From Heliopora coerulea (taxonomy: Eukaryota > Cnidaria > Anthozoa > Scleralcyonacea > Helioporidae), in NCBI GenBank assembly GCA_030142905.1, contig JASJOG010000068.1:248001-312000 (forward strand): DNA of 64,000 bases, in the 5' to 3' direction. Below, in pieces: positions 49,625-62,500 of this stretch (positions are counted from its first letter, which is position 1; each line of letters starts with the position of its first letter). A model generated the notes under the pieces. It was given only the letters and a program-made list of their open reading frames with translations, was not told where the DNA came from and ran no database searches. Both the position numbers and the translations under genes were made by a program.

Positions 49625-49890
49625 GTTTACACTTGTGATTTTGTGCCTCGCGATTGACATCTTGGAGTATGCGTTTAACCGAAGAGTTCAACAAACCGCT
49701 GACCTTACAGGGTTAGGGTTAAGCCTCGTTTACACTTGTGATTTTGTGCCTTGCGATTGACATCTTGGATTATGAGTTAAACTGAAGAGATCAGCAAACC
49801 GCTGACTTTACAGGGTTAGGGTTAAGCCTCGTTTGCACTTGTGATTTTGTGCCTTGCTATTGACATCTTGGAGTATGTGTTTAACTGACG
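49625..49890. repeat. 104-bp tandem repeat, about 2.5 copies
   Basis: Copies start at 49625, 49729 and 49832. Each contains CACTTGTGATTTTGTGCCT, GATTGACATCTTGGA, CAAACCGCTGAC and CAGGGTTAGGGTTAAGCCTC. The repeat carries two TTAGGG-like units per copy. Confidence 0.85.
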
Positions 49891-50088
49891 AGAGTGTCGA
49901 GGACAAACTACAGCGAATCATAAGCGGATATCCTGCTTCATAGACTGTCAAGAATTTATTACATACACCAGGGTGACAATCGCAACGTGCAAATCGCACG
50001 TGTTAACGATACCTAACGCTCGATATCCGCGAGGATGTACAGTGTTTCGACTATTTCAGAATCATCGTAAGGGTAACATGACGAGCAC

Positions 50089-50168
50089 ATTTCGTGAATT
50101 AACCTATACTGCTGAAGTGAACTAGAAAAGTTGACTAGAGTGGGATTTGAACTGCACATCCTGACGGA
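50089..50168 (-). repeat. 5'-truncated SINE copy 2
   Basis: In minus sense it keeps only the B-box half (GCAGTTCAAATCCCACTC) and the CTAGTTCACTTCAGCAGTAT tail. It lies back to back with copy 3. The CACGAAAT end is shared. Confidence 0.7.
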
Positions 50169-50177
50169 TTTCGAGTG

Positions 50178-50362
50178 TTAAGTTGTCGTGAGAATCTCTG
50201 GTGCACTTAAATCGGATAAAACAAGCATACTGTTCCCAGTTGACTTGATAGCTCAACTGGCAGAGCAGCAGTCCGGTAATCTGAAGATGCGAGCTCGAAT
50301 CCCGCTTTAGTCGACATTTCTAGTTGACTTTAGCAGTGTAGGTCAGTTCACGAAATATTCTG
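50178..50362 (+). repeat. tRNA-derived SINE copy 3 (best preserved)
   Basis: Head AAGTTGTCGTGAGAATCTC, then a 77-nt tRNA-like body at 50239-50315. Acceptor GTTGACT pairs with AGTCGAC, D arm AGCTCAACTGGCAGAGC, anticodon loop CCGGTAA (anticodon GGT, threonine-like), B-box GCTCGAATCCC. The tail CTAGTTGACTTTAGCAGTGT ends CACGAAATATTC. Anticodon-stem mismatches and a shared non-tRNA head and tail argue for a SINE over a tRNA gene. Confidence 0.8.
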
Positions 50363-51082
50363 TTTATGTTGCCCTGAGGGTGATTCTGAAATAGAATCCT
50401 GAAAGATGCAGGAACTTTTGACGATAAAAATGTGGAGAAAACTTAGCCTACAAGCTGAGTCTGTTTGGAGGAAGTGGTTTCTGAAGTTTCCAAGATCAGT
50501 GGTTGAAGAAGGTAGAGAGAGAGAGAGCATACACGGAAAAGATGTCGTTTTTTTTCTTATTCATAGCGTTTCAAAATGATACACGACTTTCCTATTGGTT
50601 GATTAAAGATGGTATCGTCTAATAACAGCAACTTTTAACTTCACCGTGGGATCATTAACGTGATAAATAAACAGAAATACATTTTTGAATAGAATTGACC
50701 CGGCGAATGAATATTGTTTGTGACTTAAACGTTCTGAAGTTCTCTTCCTGCTTCAAGAGGCTTTTGTTAAATTTTTGATCTAGATCGCGGAGAAAAATTG
50801 TGAAAGAAACCACACTTTCAAAACATAAAAGAAAATGACGTTTCTAAAAAATAACCCTGCGTAACGTTTTCCTTGAACGACTCAAACGCTGCTGCAGTGG
50901 CGCTGTTGAGACAACTGGAAACTGGGTATGAATTAAACCCATAATGAAGGAACAAGAAACTCTCAAGACAGCTTGTCGTTTGGGCGTGAGAATGTTCATG
51001 CAGTTTTTCAATTCTATTTGAGGGTCATCCTCTGAGTAACCTGCATCGCAGCCGGAGATCTTGAAACCCGGACTGCGTTCTA

Positions 51083-51210
51083 CCCCAGGGTAACATGAAG
51101 CGAAAATTTCACGGTCATCATACGCTGCAAAAGTTAACGGAAAAAATCAGTTGACTTTAGTGGGATTTGATTGTCGGAGGTGTGAGTTCAAATCCTGCTC
51201 AGTTTCTTTG
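51083..51210. repeat. Diverged SINE fragment
   Basis: GGGTAACATGAAGCG, CGCTGCAAAAGTTAAC, CAGTTGACTTTAGTGGGATT and GAGTTCAAATCCTGC recall parts of the SINE copies at 49.4-50.4 kb, in rearranged order. Confidence 0.45.
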
Positions 51211-53699
51211 TTAGTACGTGTTTTGGTTTGAAACCTCAGTTGCAAAATAAGTGGCGTTATTTTTAACTAAACTTCGTTTCCCACCTGGCTGTTCAATCGC
51301 AACGATTTTGACTAAGTGGCATTAAATAAAGTATCGCTTTTGTCGGATCTTATGTTTACCTCTGCATAAATCCGGTTGATCTCAAAAACGTTACCTATTA
51401 TTTGGAGCCCCTGAAATTGAAGCCCACAAAGGACCTACCAGTGTAGTGGTGGATAAACGGTATACATGTAGCGAGATTCCGAAATGGTATCATTTGTTAG
51501 CATTAGGATTAGGATTGGGGTTGAAGCTCGAGTTTGGGTTACTGTTAAAGTAACAACTGCCATCTCCAAATGTTCGTTTGCTTTAAAACGAGGCGTAGAG
51601 CCAAACCATTCCTAGGAAAATTACGTTTAGTTCAAATGTAAATGAAGGCTTATTTTCATCTAAAAAGTTTAGCACCGCGGGTCGTTTTGAAGGAAACTAA
51701 AAAGTGAATTCGGAAATGGCCTATTAGACCGTAGTTGATTAGTCTTAATCACCTGACGATTACACGTGATGTAAAGATGGCTGACACTTGCAAAACAAAA
51801 ACAAGCGCGTGTGATTGAGCTTCCTTCGCACATATTTTGGCTTTTATTAAGCATCACTTTTTTCCCTATATTTTTTGCTTATAAACAGTTGAAGCCCTTT
51901 GTCTCCAGAAGTCATTTCTTTGTCGCAGATTTTAGCTGTTATATATTCCATATTTTGCTTAAGGTTCAATTTAACCTAATAAATTGCCAATTTACACAGC
52001 TCGTAGTTTTCCCATCTCTATCTTTATCGAACTCGGTTCAAGCTCTAACCTCTTTTCTTAAATTATATGATGGTATTTCAGTATCATGGGATTCGTTTGT
52101 CAAACTTCTGATGCCTTGTTCCACCTGTTACTCATCTAAGTCAAGTTAGCGAAGCCCAGAAAATTAGAGTGATGTAAAGCAAATTTTAGGATTTCGACCA
52201 AATGTTGCTTTTAGAATGTGGGGAAAGGCTTCTCTGATTGTACACGTTGTGAAGTGTACTATGTACTAGAACATGATGGTGAAATTTAACACAAAACCAC
52301 GGCAATGTTGTGGTATGACGAAACGTATCCAACTGACGAAATTACGCATGGATCCATAATCGAACAACCACTCAGCCTTGAAGGTCTTCAGATTATGTAG
52401 AGGAAAGTACTAGCATTGCGATACATCGGAAAATGATGAAAATTAAACGCCTTCTTTACAGATTATGAGATTAAATCTAAGGCCCTCGGATTCACCTAGT
52501 TACAAGAAATTCAAGTAGGAATGTTCTATTCACCGACGAAAGATTGCCGATGGTGACAAACAGATAATCGAGGAGTTGAATACAATCTCGTTATCGCAGT
52601 GAACAAATCCTGATAACTTGAAAGATCAGTGTGAGGTCTTAGTTCAGCACAATTTCTTTATGCACCCTCACAACTCGAATGAAAAACCGTGGACGCCTTT
52701 TTCCGGCTGTACAAACATGTTTTGATCGGCTACGACACCGTGTCTACCTGCTGCATTTTTGTTCTATAATTCAGAGGCATGCTATATTGATCTTGGCAGA
52801 CATTTGGCAAGCGTAGATGTGGGTTCAGACAAATAACCTATTTCTAAAATTAAAAAAGCCGTGGGCATTTAGAGGGTAAAATTCAATCGGTTGACGAGGG
52901 CCGGGTGGTTATACAAAAGAACCTACGCCTGGTTGAACACCTGTTTCCTGTTATGACAATAAATCTGCCGTCATCTCCGATTTCAAAGTACACGTACATC
53001 ATTGTGCCGTTGTATTGACACATGTTCAGCCACTTTTATGCTCGACTATTCACACCTTTCGATCACCATTTTGCACCTTTGCTCCACTTGCTTTGCGACG
53101 CATTTCTTTTCTAACCAGATCACTATCAGTACTTAATACAAGGGCAAATTAGCCAACACTTAAAGTGAATCGGCAAACATATGTTACCGTCGTTACCCAT
53201 CTACGAATGTGTAGCTCAGTTGCTATGATGTCCTATTGGTCATCAAAGGCAGGTTAGAGAAATCCCGGATGGTATAAATGGCGGATTTTTCCTTCCGACT
53301 AGACAGCGCTGTTCGTGTTTTCAATGATGAAACTTAAATCTTTTATTTGCTCAATCGCACTATAAACTGAATAACTCACGATGTGCTTACGTGAAATCTA
53401 GATGCCATGCCAATGTTCACTTGATACGACTTATCTGAATAAACCACAGGCTGAAGGCTCGATTCTCGTCAAGAAATACCAAAACATTTTTTTGAGGTTT
53501 GAGCTCAATGAATTTTGCTAATCGTGAGTCAGTGGATCGATATGAGGAAATTCTTTGCAAGTGTTTAATTATATCGAATTATCGAAAGCTGTGTGCAACG
53601 ATTTCCTGTTTTTGTCACAAATCGCGTTAACTACCAGATGCCTGCATGTCAGAAAGGACAAACCCACCAAGGAAATACTTCCTCATTTTGTTCTTTGGT
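51211..53699. other. Intergenic, no supported gene
   Basis: Nothing recognisable. The open frame at 51811-52149 is hydrophobic because of T-rich composition and has no family signature. Confidence 0.5.
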
Positions 53700-53800
53700 T
53701 TAACCCTTTCAGGTCCATGCCCGACTATGGTATTTTCCTCTGGTTAACACCAGACTATTTCACTCGTCAAGGGGAGATGTCTCGGGCAGGAAAGGGTTGA
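53700..53800. repeat. Palindromic MITE-like repeat, fourth copy
   Basis: TTAACCCTTTCAGGTCC at the left and GGGCAGGAAAGGGTTGAA at the right, with CTCTGGTTAACACCAGAC and GGGGAGATGTCTCG inside. Same family as 1336-1575. Confidence 0.8.
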
Positions 53801-56800
53801 AGACGTTTTCTTTATTTAGGGCACCAACCAGTGACTGATGCTAAGATTTTAGTCTATGTTCCCGGTATCACTTTCAAAAAGCAAGATAATCCGTTTTAGT
53901 ATCAACGTAGGTAGTTCATTACGTGGTTTTACGGGCAATTTAATAGATACTGCAATTTGCGTCGAGTTCATTAAATCAATTTAAGTCCGGTTTATGTACG
54001 GCCTTTTTTTGTCGCTCAGTTTTTTGACTTGGTCATGAGCGTAAGTGAACAGTGTCGTTCCTTAATTTTGCCTGATATCTATGAATAGTCTATTCTTGTT
54101 GTTAAATGACTGTTATCCAATCTTTGCCATGTTCAAAGTTTGTACACATCAAGTCAATTTCATGAGTAAATTATTATTTATCTACCCACTCAAAATGTAT
54201 TTTGATTCTGCTGTCTGTTCTTTGTTGCTCTTTGTCGTATGGGTAGACTCAGGTCCAACTCAAGGACCAGGTGCCACACCTTGTCTTTTGTTTCGTTGAT
54301 GTTGGTCAACTTTGTTTTCCATGGCTTTTGTCGGTAGTTGTTTTCAGAATCAATGGCAACACTATGTATAGAAACCACGCTAATCTTCGCGAGTTTGTCG
54401 TAGTCAAATGCAACTTGCTTTAGATTCATTTTTGTTCAGTTGAGACAGATTTTAACTCAAGAACCACGTTAGGTCTGTGAGACGTTTGTCAGAAGGGAAC
54501 ATGTCGACGTCAGAAATCAAAGTGCAGGGATAGCAAATTGGCCTTTGTTACGGCCAGTCGGTCTGTCGATTATAAACCATTTTTCGCATAACGAACTTTG
54601 TTAGTTAACTGGTTAGGGGGTTGTATATTTACAGTCTTTTGTTCTAGCTCCTCGAAAGTTTTAAAAAGCGACACAAATCGGTTGTATAAATTAACGAGCC
54701 TATATACTCGAGGAAACTAAATTAGGAATAGGTGTGCGTAAAAGTACACTAAAAATACCCTAAAAATTAGATTAAAAATATTAGTTTCTTCTAGGTCATG
54801 GATTCACAAAAATACAAACGAAAATTAAAACACGATTGTTAAAGGTTCAGAAGGAGAAAAGATTGTCTAAGGAAAGCCCTTCACGAGAATCGAATCGAGA
54901 CGTATCAGTATTTTCAAAACCAAGATGAAGGAAAATCTTTCTGTGAATTACATGTTCATGCGTGCTTCGTGGTTATAAACGATCACATATACCATCCTTT
55001 TGTCCATGGTTTACAATTACCGGCATATTGTAATTTCTGCGCAGGGCAGCGTATTCATAAAATAAACAAACTATGACGCATTAAGGAACCTTCCCTCTTC
55101 ATCTAAGCACCTCATGTAGCACTTTTGTTTAAATCTTTTCCTGGTCGTTCCAAGATTACACGTCCGATCCTCTTCAGTAGCTCAGGGACATTACGTTGTT
55201 GAATTCGAGAAACGCCCAAACGCGACTGCATTTCCATCTCTATCCCCTCTAATCATTTGATGTGCCATATATTGAAAACTACGCTTAAACTAATGGTTGG
55301 TGAAAGTTCGCGTGATATCATAATATCCGCTGATAATTGTATACTTTCCAATTGTACTCTAATTGGCACCAACGCCACAAGTACAAAGCCTTTTTGTTGA
55401 TCAATTACTCTACTTTGTTTGGTTGTTATGGAAGATATTTCAGAGATAATATTATTAGTTATACGGTGGGCGAACTAAAGAGCCCATGCACGGACGCGTC
55501 AACAAAAGTGACCACGAGAATCCCTGACCTATATATATCTAGACTTCAGGAAAACCCAAAAAAAGTGTCCCGAAAATGATGGCGTCATTTATAGATCCCT
55601 GTGTTCATGGTGGAAACCACTGATCAATATTGGTAGCTCGGATTATTATTAAAGACCAATCAAGTGTCGTATAATCTCCGAAACGGACCACTTTTTGGGA
55701 TAAAGCGATGTCAGGTTGATCCCTTGAAAACTTCACGAGTGTTTGACATTTCAGAAAGCTTTTTACTAGGCACGTTGCATAACTGTTTATTTGTTGAGAG
55801 GTTAAGTTAAAGATTAAGTTTTTTTTCAACATACAGGAAACGAAATGCTGATGAAAATGAATCAAATGTATTTCTCAAATGTCATCTTCAAAATTGATAC
55901 GAGTGATGAATTAAAAAGTCATTTGGTTTCTACCAATACTCTCAACTGGTTAAGTTAGTACTTCATAAACCCCTAAGTCCCACTACTAACGGTAACCAAT
56001 CGTACAAAGAAAAAGACATACTCTGTTTACGTATGGATTCTGAAAAAAAATATTCACGAAAAGGAGTAGACATCGTTCAGAAGGAGTGGAAACTTTAGAA
56101 TTCTTTGAGATCAGTCACGGCGGTTACTAACCATTGAACTTTTTGCCTTATGTAACACTCTCTACTCAGTATTTTATATTTTTATATCTATTTTAATCGC
56201 TACTTTTGGTGACACTTCTCAAAACTTAGACGTAACGGGGTCTTGTATTCTAGTTATATTTAAATCAATGAGTCCAGTTGATGAAGGGCCACAGAACCTG
56301 GCTACCAGATGATCGATGAATTTTTGTCTAGCTCCGAGTTTCAATAAAAATATCCCGTGATTTCCTGAACAGGATCGATCACCAAAAGGAAAAATGTTGC
56401 CTGTCAAAAAACTCTTGCTCATTAGGTATGTGGCTAGGCAGGTGATTCCTACTTTGTTGGGAACGTGGAGTCAGTCGTCTTAGACTTAGGTCTATTCGTA
56501 ATTAATCTAGGTGTTTTTGTTATTTTCTTTTCCATACTTGTGCAAATGCTCCCAACATTGAATATGGTAACTACCAACCCATTTCAATACCGCCAGTTGT
56601 CATAATATTTGAGAAGTCAGAGATGTCGCAACTTCCAGCTGGGGGAGTCCTTTCTTCAAGTCGGGCTTTTTTGTTACAGGCCACTATAGGTAACCACGTT
56701 GTTATTAAGTACGACAAACACTTGCCAGCCAGTATTGGTCGCTTTCTTATCAGTGGCGTTTGTAATATCTCGATTTTAAGAACGGATTGTTCGTAGTTTA

Positions 56801-58330
56801 TCGTGTGGTATCAACTATTATAATCTAGAAGAAATGTAGGATCCCATGATCTAAGTCATGATCTAAGGATATGGTGATGAGTTGCTTCATTTCCAATCTG
56901 ACCGACCATCCTCAAGTTTGGAAGGTTAGAAGAACATTTGTGGGATGTATAAGAACTTGCATGCTGATCACCGCGGTTAAATCTTGGCCCACTGTTTCAA
57001 TCTTTATTAACACTCAGCCAAGTTGCTTTAACTATACTACCGCGGCGCGTTTTTCTGACGATACTAAAGATACAACCGTGGCTCGTACCTTTAAAATGAC
57101 CTAAACACAAACTTGAAAAATATTTACATCATTGCCTAATGTCGAACAAGTGGTTTGTGCGCGTCAGCAACATTGGAGAATGAAGACGATTGGATCCTGA
57201 CACAGACTATGACTAGTTAAAACTGATCCTTACATCTCAGTTAACTTTCAAAAAACGTTCAGTAACAAACTAACCCCTGGGTGTTCTTCTTGAGGAAGAT
57301 ATATATCCTGGAAAAATGTGTTGATGATTTTTTTGTTATTGTATTATTAATCTTTAGTTAGTCGCGGTTCTATTTTACTAGACAGGAAAAAAAAATAAAG
57401 CAGTGATCTTCCTATAGGCCGTGAAAAAATACGAAATATAAACTATCCAAAAAAGTCTTTATACTCAAGGACATGACAACAAATTTGGTAAATTGCTGAA
57501 GTGGTGGAATGCATGTCTCGCATAAAACTGAAACTTCACCAGTATAATGACTGATATTAACCAGAAATCAACCTACCGAAACATCTCCAAAACAGACCAG
57601 TATTTGAGTTATATTTTATGTAAATTGTGACGCCATGTCCCGAACCACTTCGCGCCTTCAATTTGACACAGCTAAGGAAACTTTTATCCCGAAAGCTGAG
57701 TCACTTTTTGGCATGCCAAAGTTCTATTGCAACTTCTTTATAACTTCGGTGTCATTTCTAGAGTCGATAATGTCGGGCGAAGTTGTCCTGATATCATCAA
57801 AGCTGAAGGCAAGTGATATAACCTACGGTTATCAGTTTATCGCTCTTGCGGTTCGTGAGAGGAACACCCAAACTGGAATTTCAAGTTGCTAGGTGGCTTC
57901 GAGCGTCCCCACGTTTTATGCTGTTCTCCGGAAAATGACGAAATGCCATCGTTGCAGCCCAACCATGCATCGAAAACAGTTCTCCAGTTACTAATTCTGT
58001 GGCTTTCTTAGATCGACTTTAAAAGTGTAAACCATGTAGAATGTGATTCACATTTTGTTTTGTTTAATCGAATTGAGGTGAGGACCACAAACTTCTCCGT
58101 GGCACTTTTGCAGTACAACTATAGTTCGACGTGGAAATTCTTTCGCCCAAATCACGCATCCACCTGAAATCTTGCAGTCAAACAATGTTTTAGCCACCTA
58201 CAATATCAATGACATGCATTTGCAAAATTTAGACTCTGCAGGTGAGAAGTCTTACCAAAGGTAAGGCGATCAGGTTTAATTAGAAATAATCAATCTTTTG
58301 AGAGATAACAGCAGTCTTTTTTCTTTGTTG

Positions 58331-58361
<31 letters not shown>

Positions 58362-59412
58362 TCGCTTCTTTGGCGAAAATTGAAGGATTTTCAGAAGGAA
58401 ATTCCGAGATATTGTTACCCAGTTTATACATGTTATCAAAACTGATTATTGGAAATTGAAGTTTGGCTGATATACAGTCATGTGGGAAATGTTGGCACGC
58501 GGATTTGGTATATCTTTGTGCCACCTTTGGTATATCGTTATGATCATATACCTAAATAGACTTTGATATCTGCGTGTGTACTATATTCCCTGACTGCTGT
58601 GTTTTCCTTCTTCGACGTTTTGTCTTATTATATTGCAGAATTTTTAGCTTTTGTGTAGTTCCTCTTTAAATATTATATTCATCACTACGCCATTAGCTAT
58701 AAATATAAAAACGCAAGACCACGGTTTTAAAATACCGAAACTTTGAGTATATTTGTCATGAAAACTTTGAAAATAACTTTAGTTGAAAGAATTCCCAACG
58801 AAAATATTCAAAAAATGAGTTGTGGAAGTATGAAACCGTGTTGTTTGTTTCAGTTTTTGTTGAGGTTTTCGTTTCTAAGTGCTTATAAAAAAAACCATTT
58901 TGCATCCCCTCTGTGAGAGAAATTCCTCTATAATGACGGTATTCCAAATTATCTCTTATGATGCATAAGGGCAGATACTGATGACATTATATTCGAACTT
59001 AGAGACGGAAGGTATATCTTTCTGGAAACAATATGTGCTGGTGTGTGGTCTACATTCTATATTGATATTGAAAAAGGTCCATGCATGTACATATCGGAAG
59101 AATTTTGAACCAATGAACTTTGTTTCATGGAGTTGTGGAAGTGTTTCAGCGAGTTACTTAGTTTGGCGATGCTGTTCATCTACCTCCGCTCGTGAAAGCC
59201 ATCCTTTTAGCCAAGGTGCCACCCAATCTCGGCTCTGATTCTTATCGAGACAAGGTATAAAGGTTGCTTGTACTTGGCACATTATTTATTCTAATCTATG
59301 CATTCTTTACATTATTTTCAATTGCGGTTAAATTGCTGGAGTATTTGACCAAAGAGTCAACGCGCCCACTCCGGAAGGCTTTTAAACAAAGACGTGGCGA
59401 TGGAAAGAACGG
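53801..59412. other. Gene-poor intergenic stretch
   Basis: No exon chain was recognised on either strand. It contains a 26-base T run (58331-58356) and one exon-like minus-strand frame (55112-55237, listed separately). Confidence 0.45.
55112..55237 (-). CDS. Unrecognised small open frame, 41 aa (doubtful)
   Basis: Reads MEMQSRLGVSRIQQRNVPEL then LKRIGRVILERPGKDLNKSA and T before a stop. The balanced charged and hydrophobic composition looks more protein-like than the surrounding frames. An AG dinucleotide that could act as an acceptor lies just upstream. There is no family match from memory, no partner exon and no poly(A) signal that I can tie to it. It could be a last exon, a small protein or chance. 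Confidence 0.15.
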   Translation of the reverse strand: MEMQSRLGVSRIQQRNVPELLKRIGRVILERPGKDLNKSAT

Positions 59413-59421
59413 ATATTTAAG
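59413..59421 (+). promoter_or_regulatory. Candidate TATA element
   Basis: TATTTAAGC, 58-66 bp before the ATG of the signal-peptide exon. This leaves room for a short 5' UTR with a start site near 59445. Inference from position only. Confidence 0.35.
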
Positions 59422-59478
59422 CGGCAGCTCGCATTTTGTCGACAAACACCTCCTTCGGCTTCTCCTCGCTATTCAGTC

Positions 59479-59548
59479 ATGTTTGCTTTGGTTATCTGCG
59501 GCCTCTTAACTTTGTTTGTGGATGCGACGAATACGGAACTGACCAAAG
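59479..59548 (+). CDS. First coding exon of a secreted or membrane protein (partial)
   Basis: Encodes MFALVICGLLTLFVDATNTE then LTK, a convincing signal peptide with likely cleavage near VDA-T. A consensus donor (AAAG|GTAATG) follows, ending in phase 1, the usual phase between extracellular modules. A TATA-like element lies upstream. The next exon is uncertain. An acceptor TATTTTCCAG before about 59800 rejoins in frame but stops after eight residues (EVSLPDLR), which would give a 31-residue secreted peptide. Otherwise the remaining exons lie beyond the window. Family not recognised. Confidence 0.5.
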
Positions 59549-62500
59549 GTAATGCTTTTTACACTGGTTTATTGATGCAATGATGTGATTCAAATTCTAG
59601 AGGGTTTGGGTGAGTATAGGATGGAAGGGTAAACTTTCCTGGAGTGAAGCTTAAGTCAGGGTATGCTATTTGTTGGAGGGATAAGGTCGAAAGAAACTGA
59701 AAAGAATACATATTATACTTCGGTTACCAAGAAACTTTTTATTTAATCTTTGGTCTTGTTATGATGTTTATGTCAATCTCCCGTATTTTCCAGAGGTAAG
59801 CCTTCCTGACCTGCGCTGAAGAGTTTTCAGGATTGAGATTAATGCGAAGTTCTAGATAAACTGTTCAAACCGATGTACATAGCACCTTTGCCCCTTCTGT
59901 GCGTTACGGACTAATCTATCTTGTAACCAGACTCTCCGAAATTAAATTGTCTTGGCTTTGGGTTAAATCAATTCCTCGTGAGTGCTACCAGGAAATGGGA
60001 ACTTCAATCTGTCCGGCCAGACAATTACCATGTCTTTCTCGTAAAAAAAGTATTTTAGGCACTGGCTATGACTTGTTAACATTTCTTTCAATTCACTGGC
60101 TGATTGTTTCTCCTTCGCACGTGCGCATTCTCGGAGAGGCTGTTGTGACAAATTGGTACAAATAAGAACAGCGACAGTACAGAAAGATTTATGGCATGTC
60201 TTGAATGAGCGGTGATCCATTCTTAGAGCAGCATGTATGCTGCAGTCAGCCTTTGTTACGTACCCCAACCAAACGCAACACGGTGTATTTAATACAAAAC
60301 ACCATATTAAGAAATGTCAAACTTGAGAAAAACAATGAGACATCTTCACTTTGGAACCGTTTTCGTCGCCATTTGAACTGCTAAATTTTTCTCATCCCCC
60401 CAATATCATCTCATCGTATTTGAATTTTCTGGAATATCCCAGACTGCCAACGACACACTCGTTCGCCATTTCGAATGAACAAACAGATGGAGCGAAGCAC
60501 ACACAAAGACCTGACCAACCATGGCTTTATAAATATGGAACTCCGGTGATTAAGAGGCTTATCCGTTATATTGACCTTTGTGAACGAGGCGCAATTAACA
60601 GATTATTATTGTAATAACCCACAAAGGTACAACCCAAAATGGTGGTCTGTTTGCAAGCACCTGAAACTAAGAAAACAAACATCTTGACCCAACTCGTTTT
60701 TGTATGAACTGAAATTTGACACGGACCGATATTTCTGGAAACGTATCAAAGGCAGACAACGTTTTCTTTTTCAGGAACATTCGTATAATATCGGAATTTC
60801 AGATAGGGTAGACTGTAATGATGTAAGCGTAAAAGGAACTGAGAACAGTCTCTTGAGTTATTTTGACCGCAACTTTTCCGAATGAATTGGAGCATTTTCA
60901 GTTTCTCTCGCATGGAACCATAGCATAAAACAATTTAACTGATGTTGTTTTTCCCATTTACTCAGCTGAGAAGTTTCTCAATGACCACTCATGGAGGAGT
61001 TAGATTGGTTAAGATATGTTTTATGATGAAATAAAGAACTTTCTTAAATGCATGGAGGGATATTACAGGAAACCGAATTGAGGTCGCCATTTTTTGTGGG
61101 TAGGTGACCCAAATTACACGGACAGACATGAGTTATTGTTCGGTAAAGTTTTCATTGTGACACATTGTAACGACTTATTGGTACCCGTTTTAAATGTTTC
61201 ATTTTGCCAAAGTTAGATGCCTTGCCTCAGAGCTTCAATGGTCTATTAAAAGGAAACTTTGTTGGTAAATTTTTGTTTTGTAGCGTTATTTCCACTCTAC
61301 GTTAGGCATGGTGTCAGGAATTTCTAAACATGCCACCTATTTAACAGCACAATGGAGTCTTAATTGCTAAAACGGAATAAACATCTCATCACATGCGGTT
61401 GATGGGGTATCTTTCATTCACCTCGGAGTCATGTATATTTTAGTCGATATAATCAAGGATGGCGTTTCTTTTTTAATCCGAAAGAAAGGCTCTGGTTTAA
61501 AACTGCAACTGAAAGGAGTACAAAATTATGCACCCAGGTTTTCAGCACTCCAAGGGTCCACATAATAAAACGTCATTCTTAATACTAGAAAGGGCTTGTC
61601 ATTTTCCGGTGTTAACAAATCCACTTCTCTCTGTCATCTTAAGACTCTTCAAAGGTAGTGGACTAACCAAGGAGTAACCGTGGCAAGATTACTAAACTAA
61701 AAACGTATGTTTTGCCAAGACCAAAGCGGATGCGGGTATAGCAACCATAGAACTCTTGGGAAGAGTCGGCTTGTAAGTGTTGATCTTGAAGTCAACATTT
61801 TTTCTTTGTCGATAAACTAAAAACTAAGTCTTTTTGGAAGTGGTACTTCGGCTCAAAGTCATACAGTCATGCACGTACACAGCTGAAGGCGTATTTAAAC
61901 CCCAAAACACATTCTAGGTGAATTGTGTTTTGCCGTTTTCAAAATTCTATAGATAATAGTTCTAAAATAGCGAACGAATAGAAACCCGAGGATATAGTAG
62001 CCTAACTGTGATGGCTTGGCCTTTAAGTTGGATATTAAATTCTTCGAAGTTTTTTTATACACGATTAAGTTGCACACTTCGACTTTTATAGGCATTCTTT
62101 ACCCCCAATCTGCGTACTTGTCAAGCTTTAAACTAAGGCTTTTTGGAGCAACTGAGTAGGGGGTCTCTAAAAATAGTTAACTGTTAGAACTGAAGTGTTT
62201 GCTTTTTCAAAATAAAGAATTTTACGAGCGAAGGCTGAGAAATTCAAGTTCTGTTTTCACTCCTTGAGAAAATATTAGCGCTGCTTAAGTTTTCATAAAC
62301 CAGAAATTCAAGACTTGCAAAAGAACGACATGGTAGCCTTCTTTCCACCTAAGCAAAGCCCTCGAACTGAATTCGATAAATTAAGACATGACGTTATTCG
62401 CTACCTTCATTGCGTATAGCTCTTGAAACCTTAGAGCAGTGTATCTTTTGGAGTCAACCAGGTTGGGGCCTTACAAGTGCTTGAAGTGTAGAGGTAACAG

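Noticed and set aside
50239..50315. Functional tRNA-Thr gene
   Set aside because: Stem mismatches in the anticodon arm and a head and tail shared with other dispersed copies show it is a SINE body.
51811..52149. 112-aa hydrophobic open frame
   Set aside because: The hydrophobicity follows from T-rich DNA; there is no topogenic pattern or family match.
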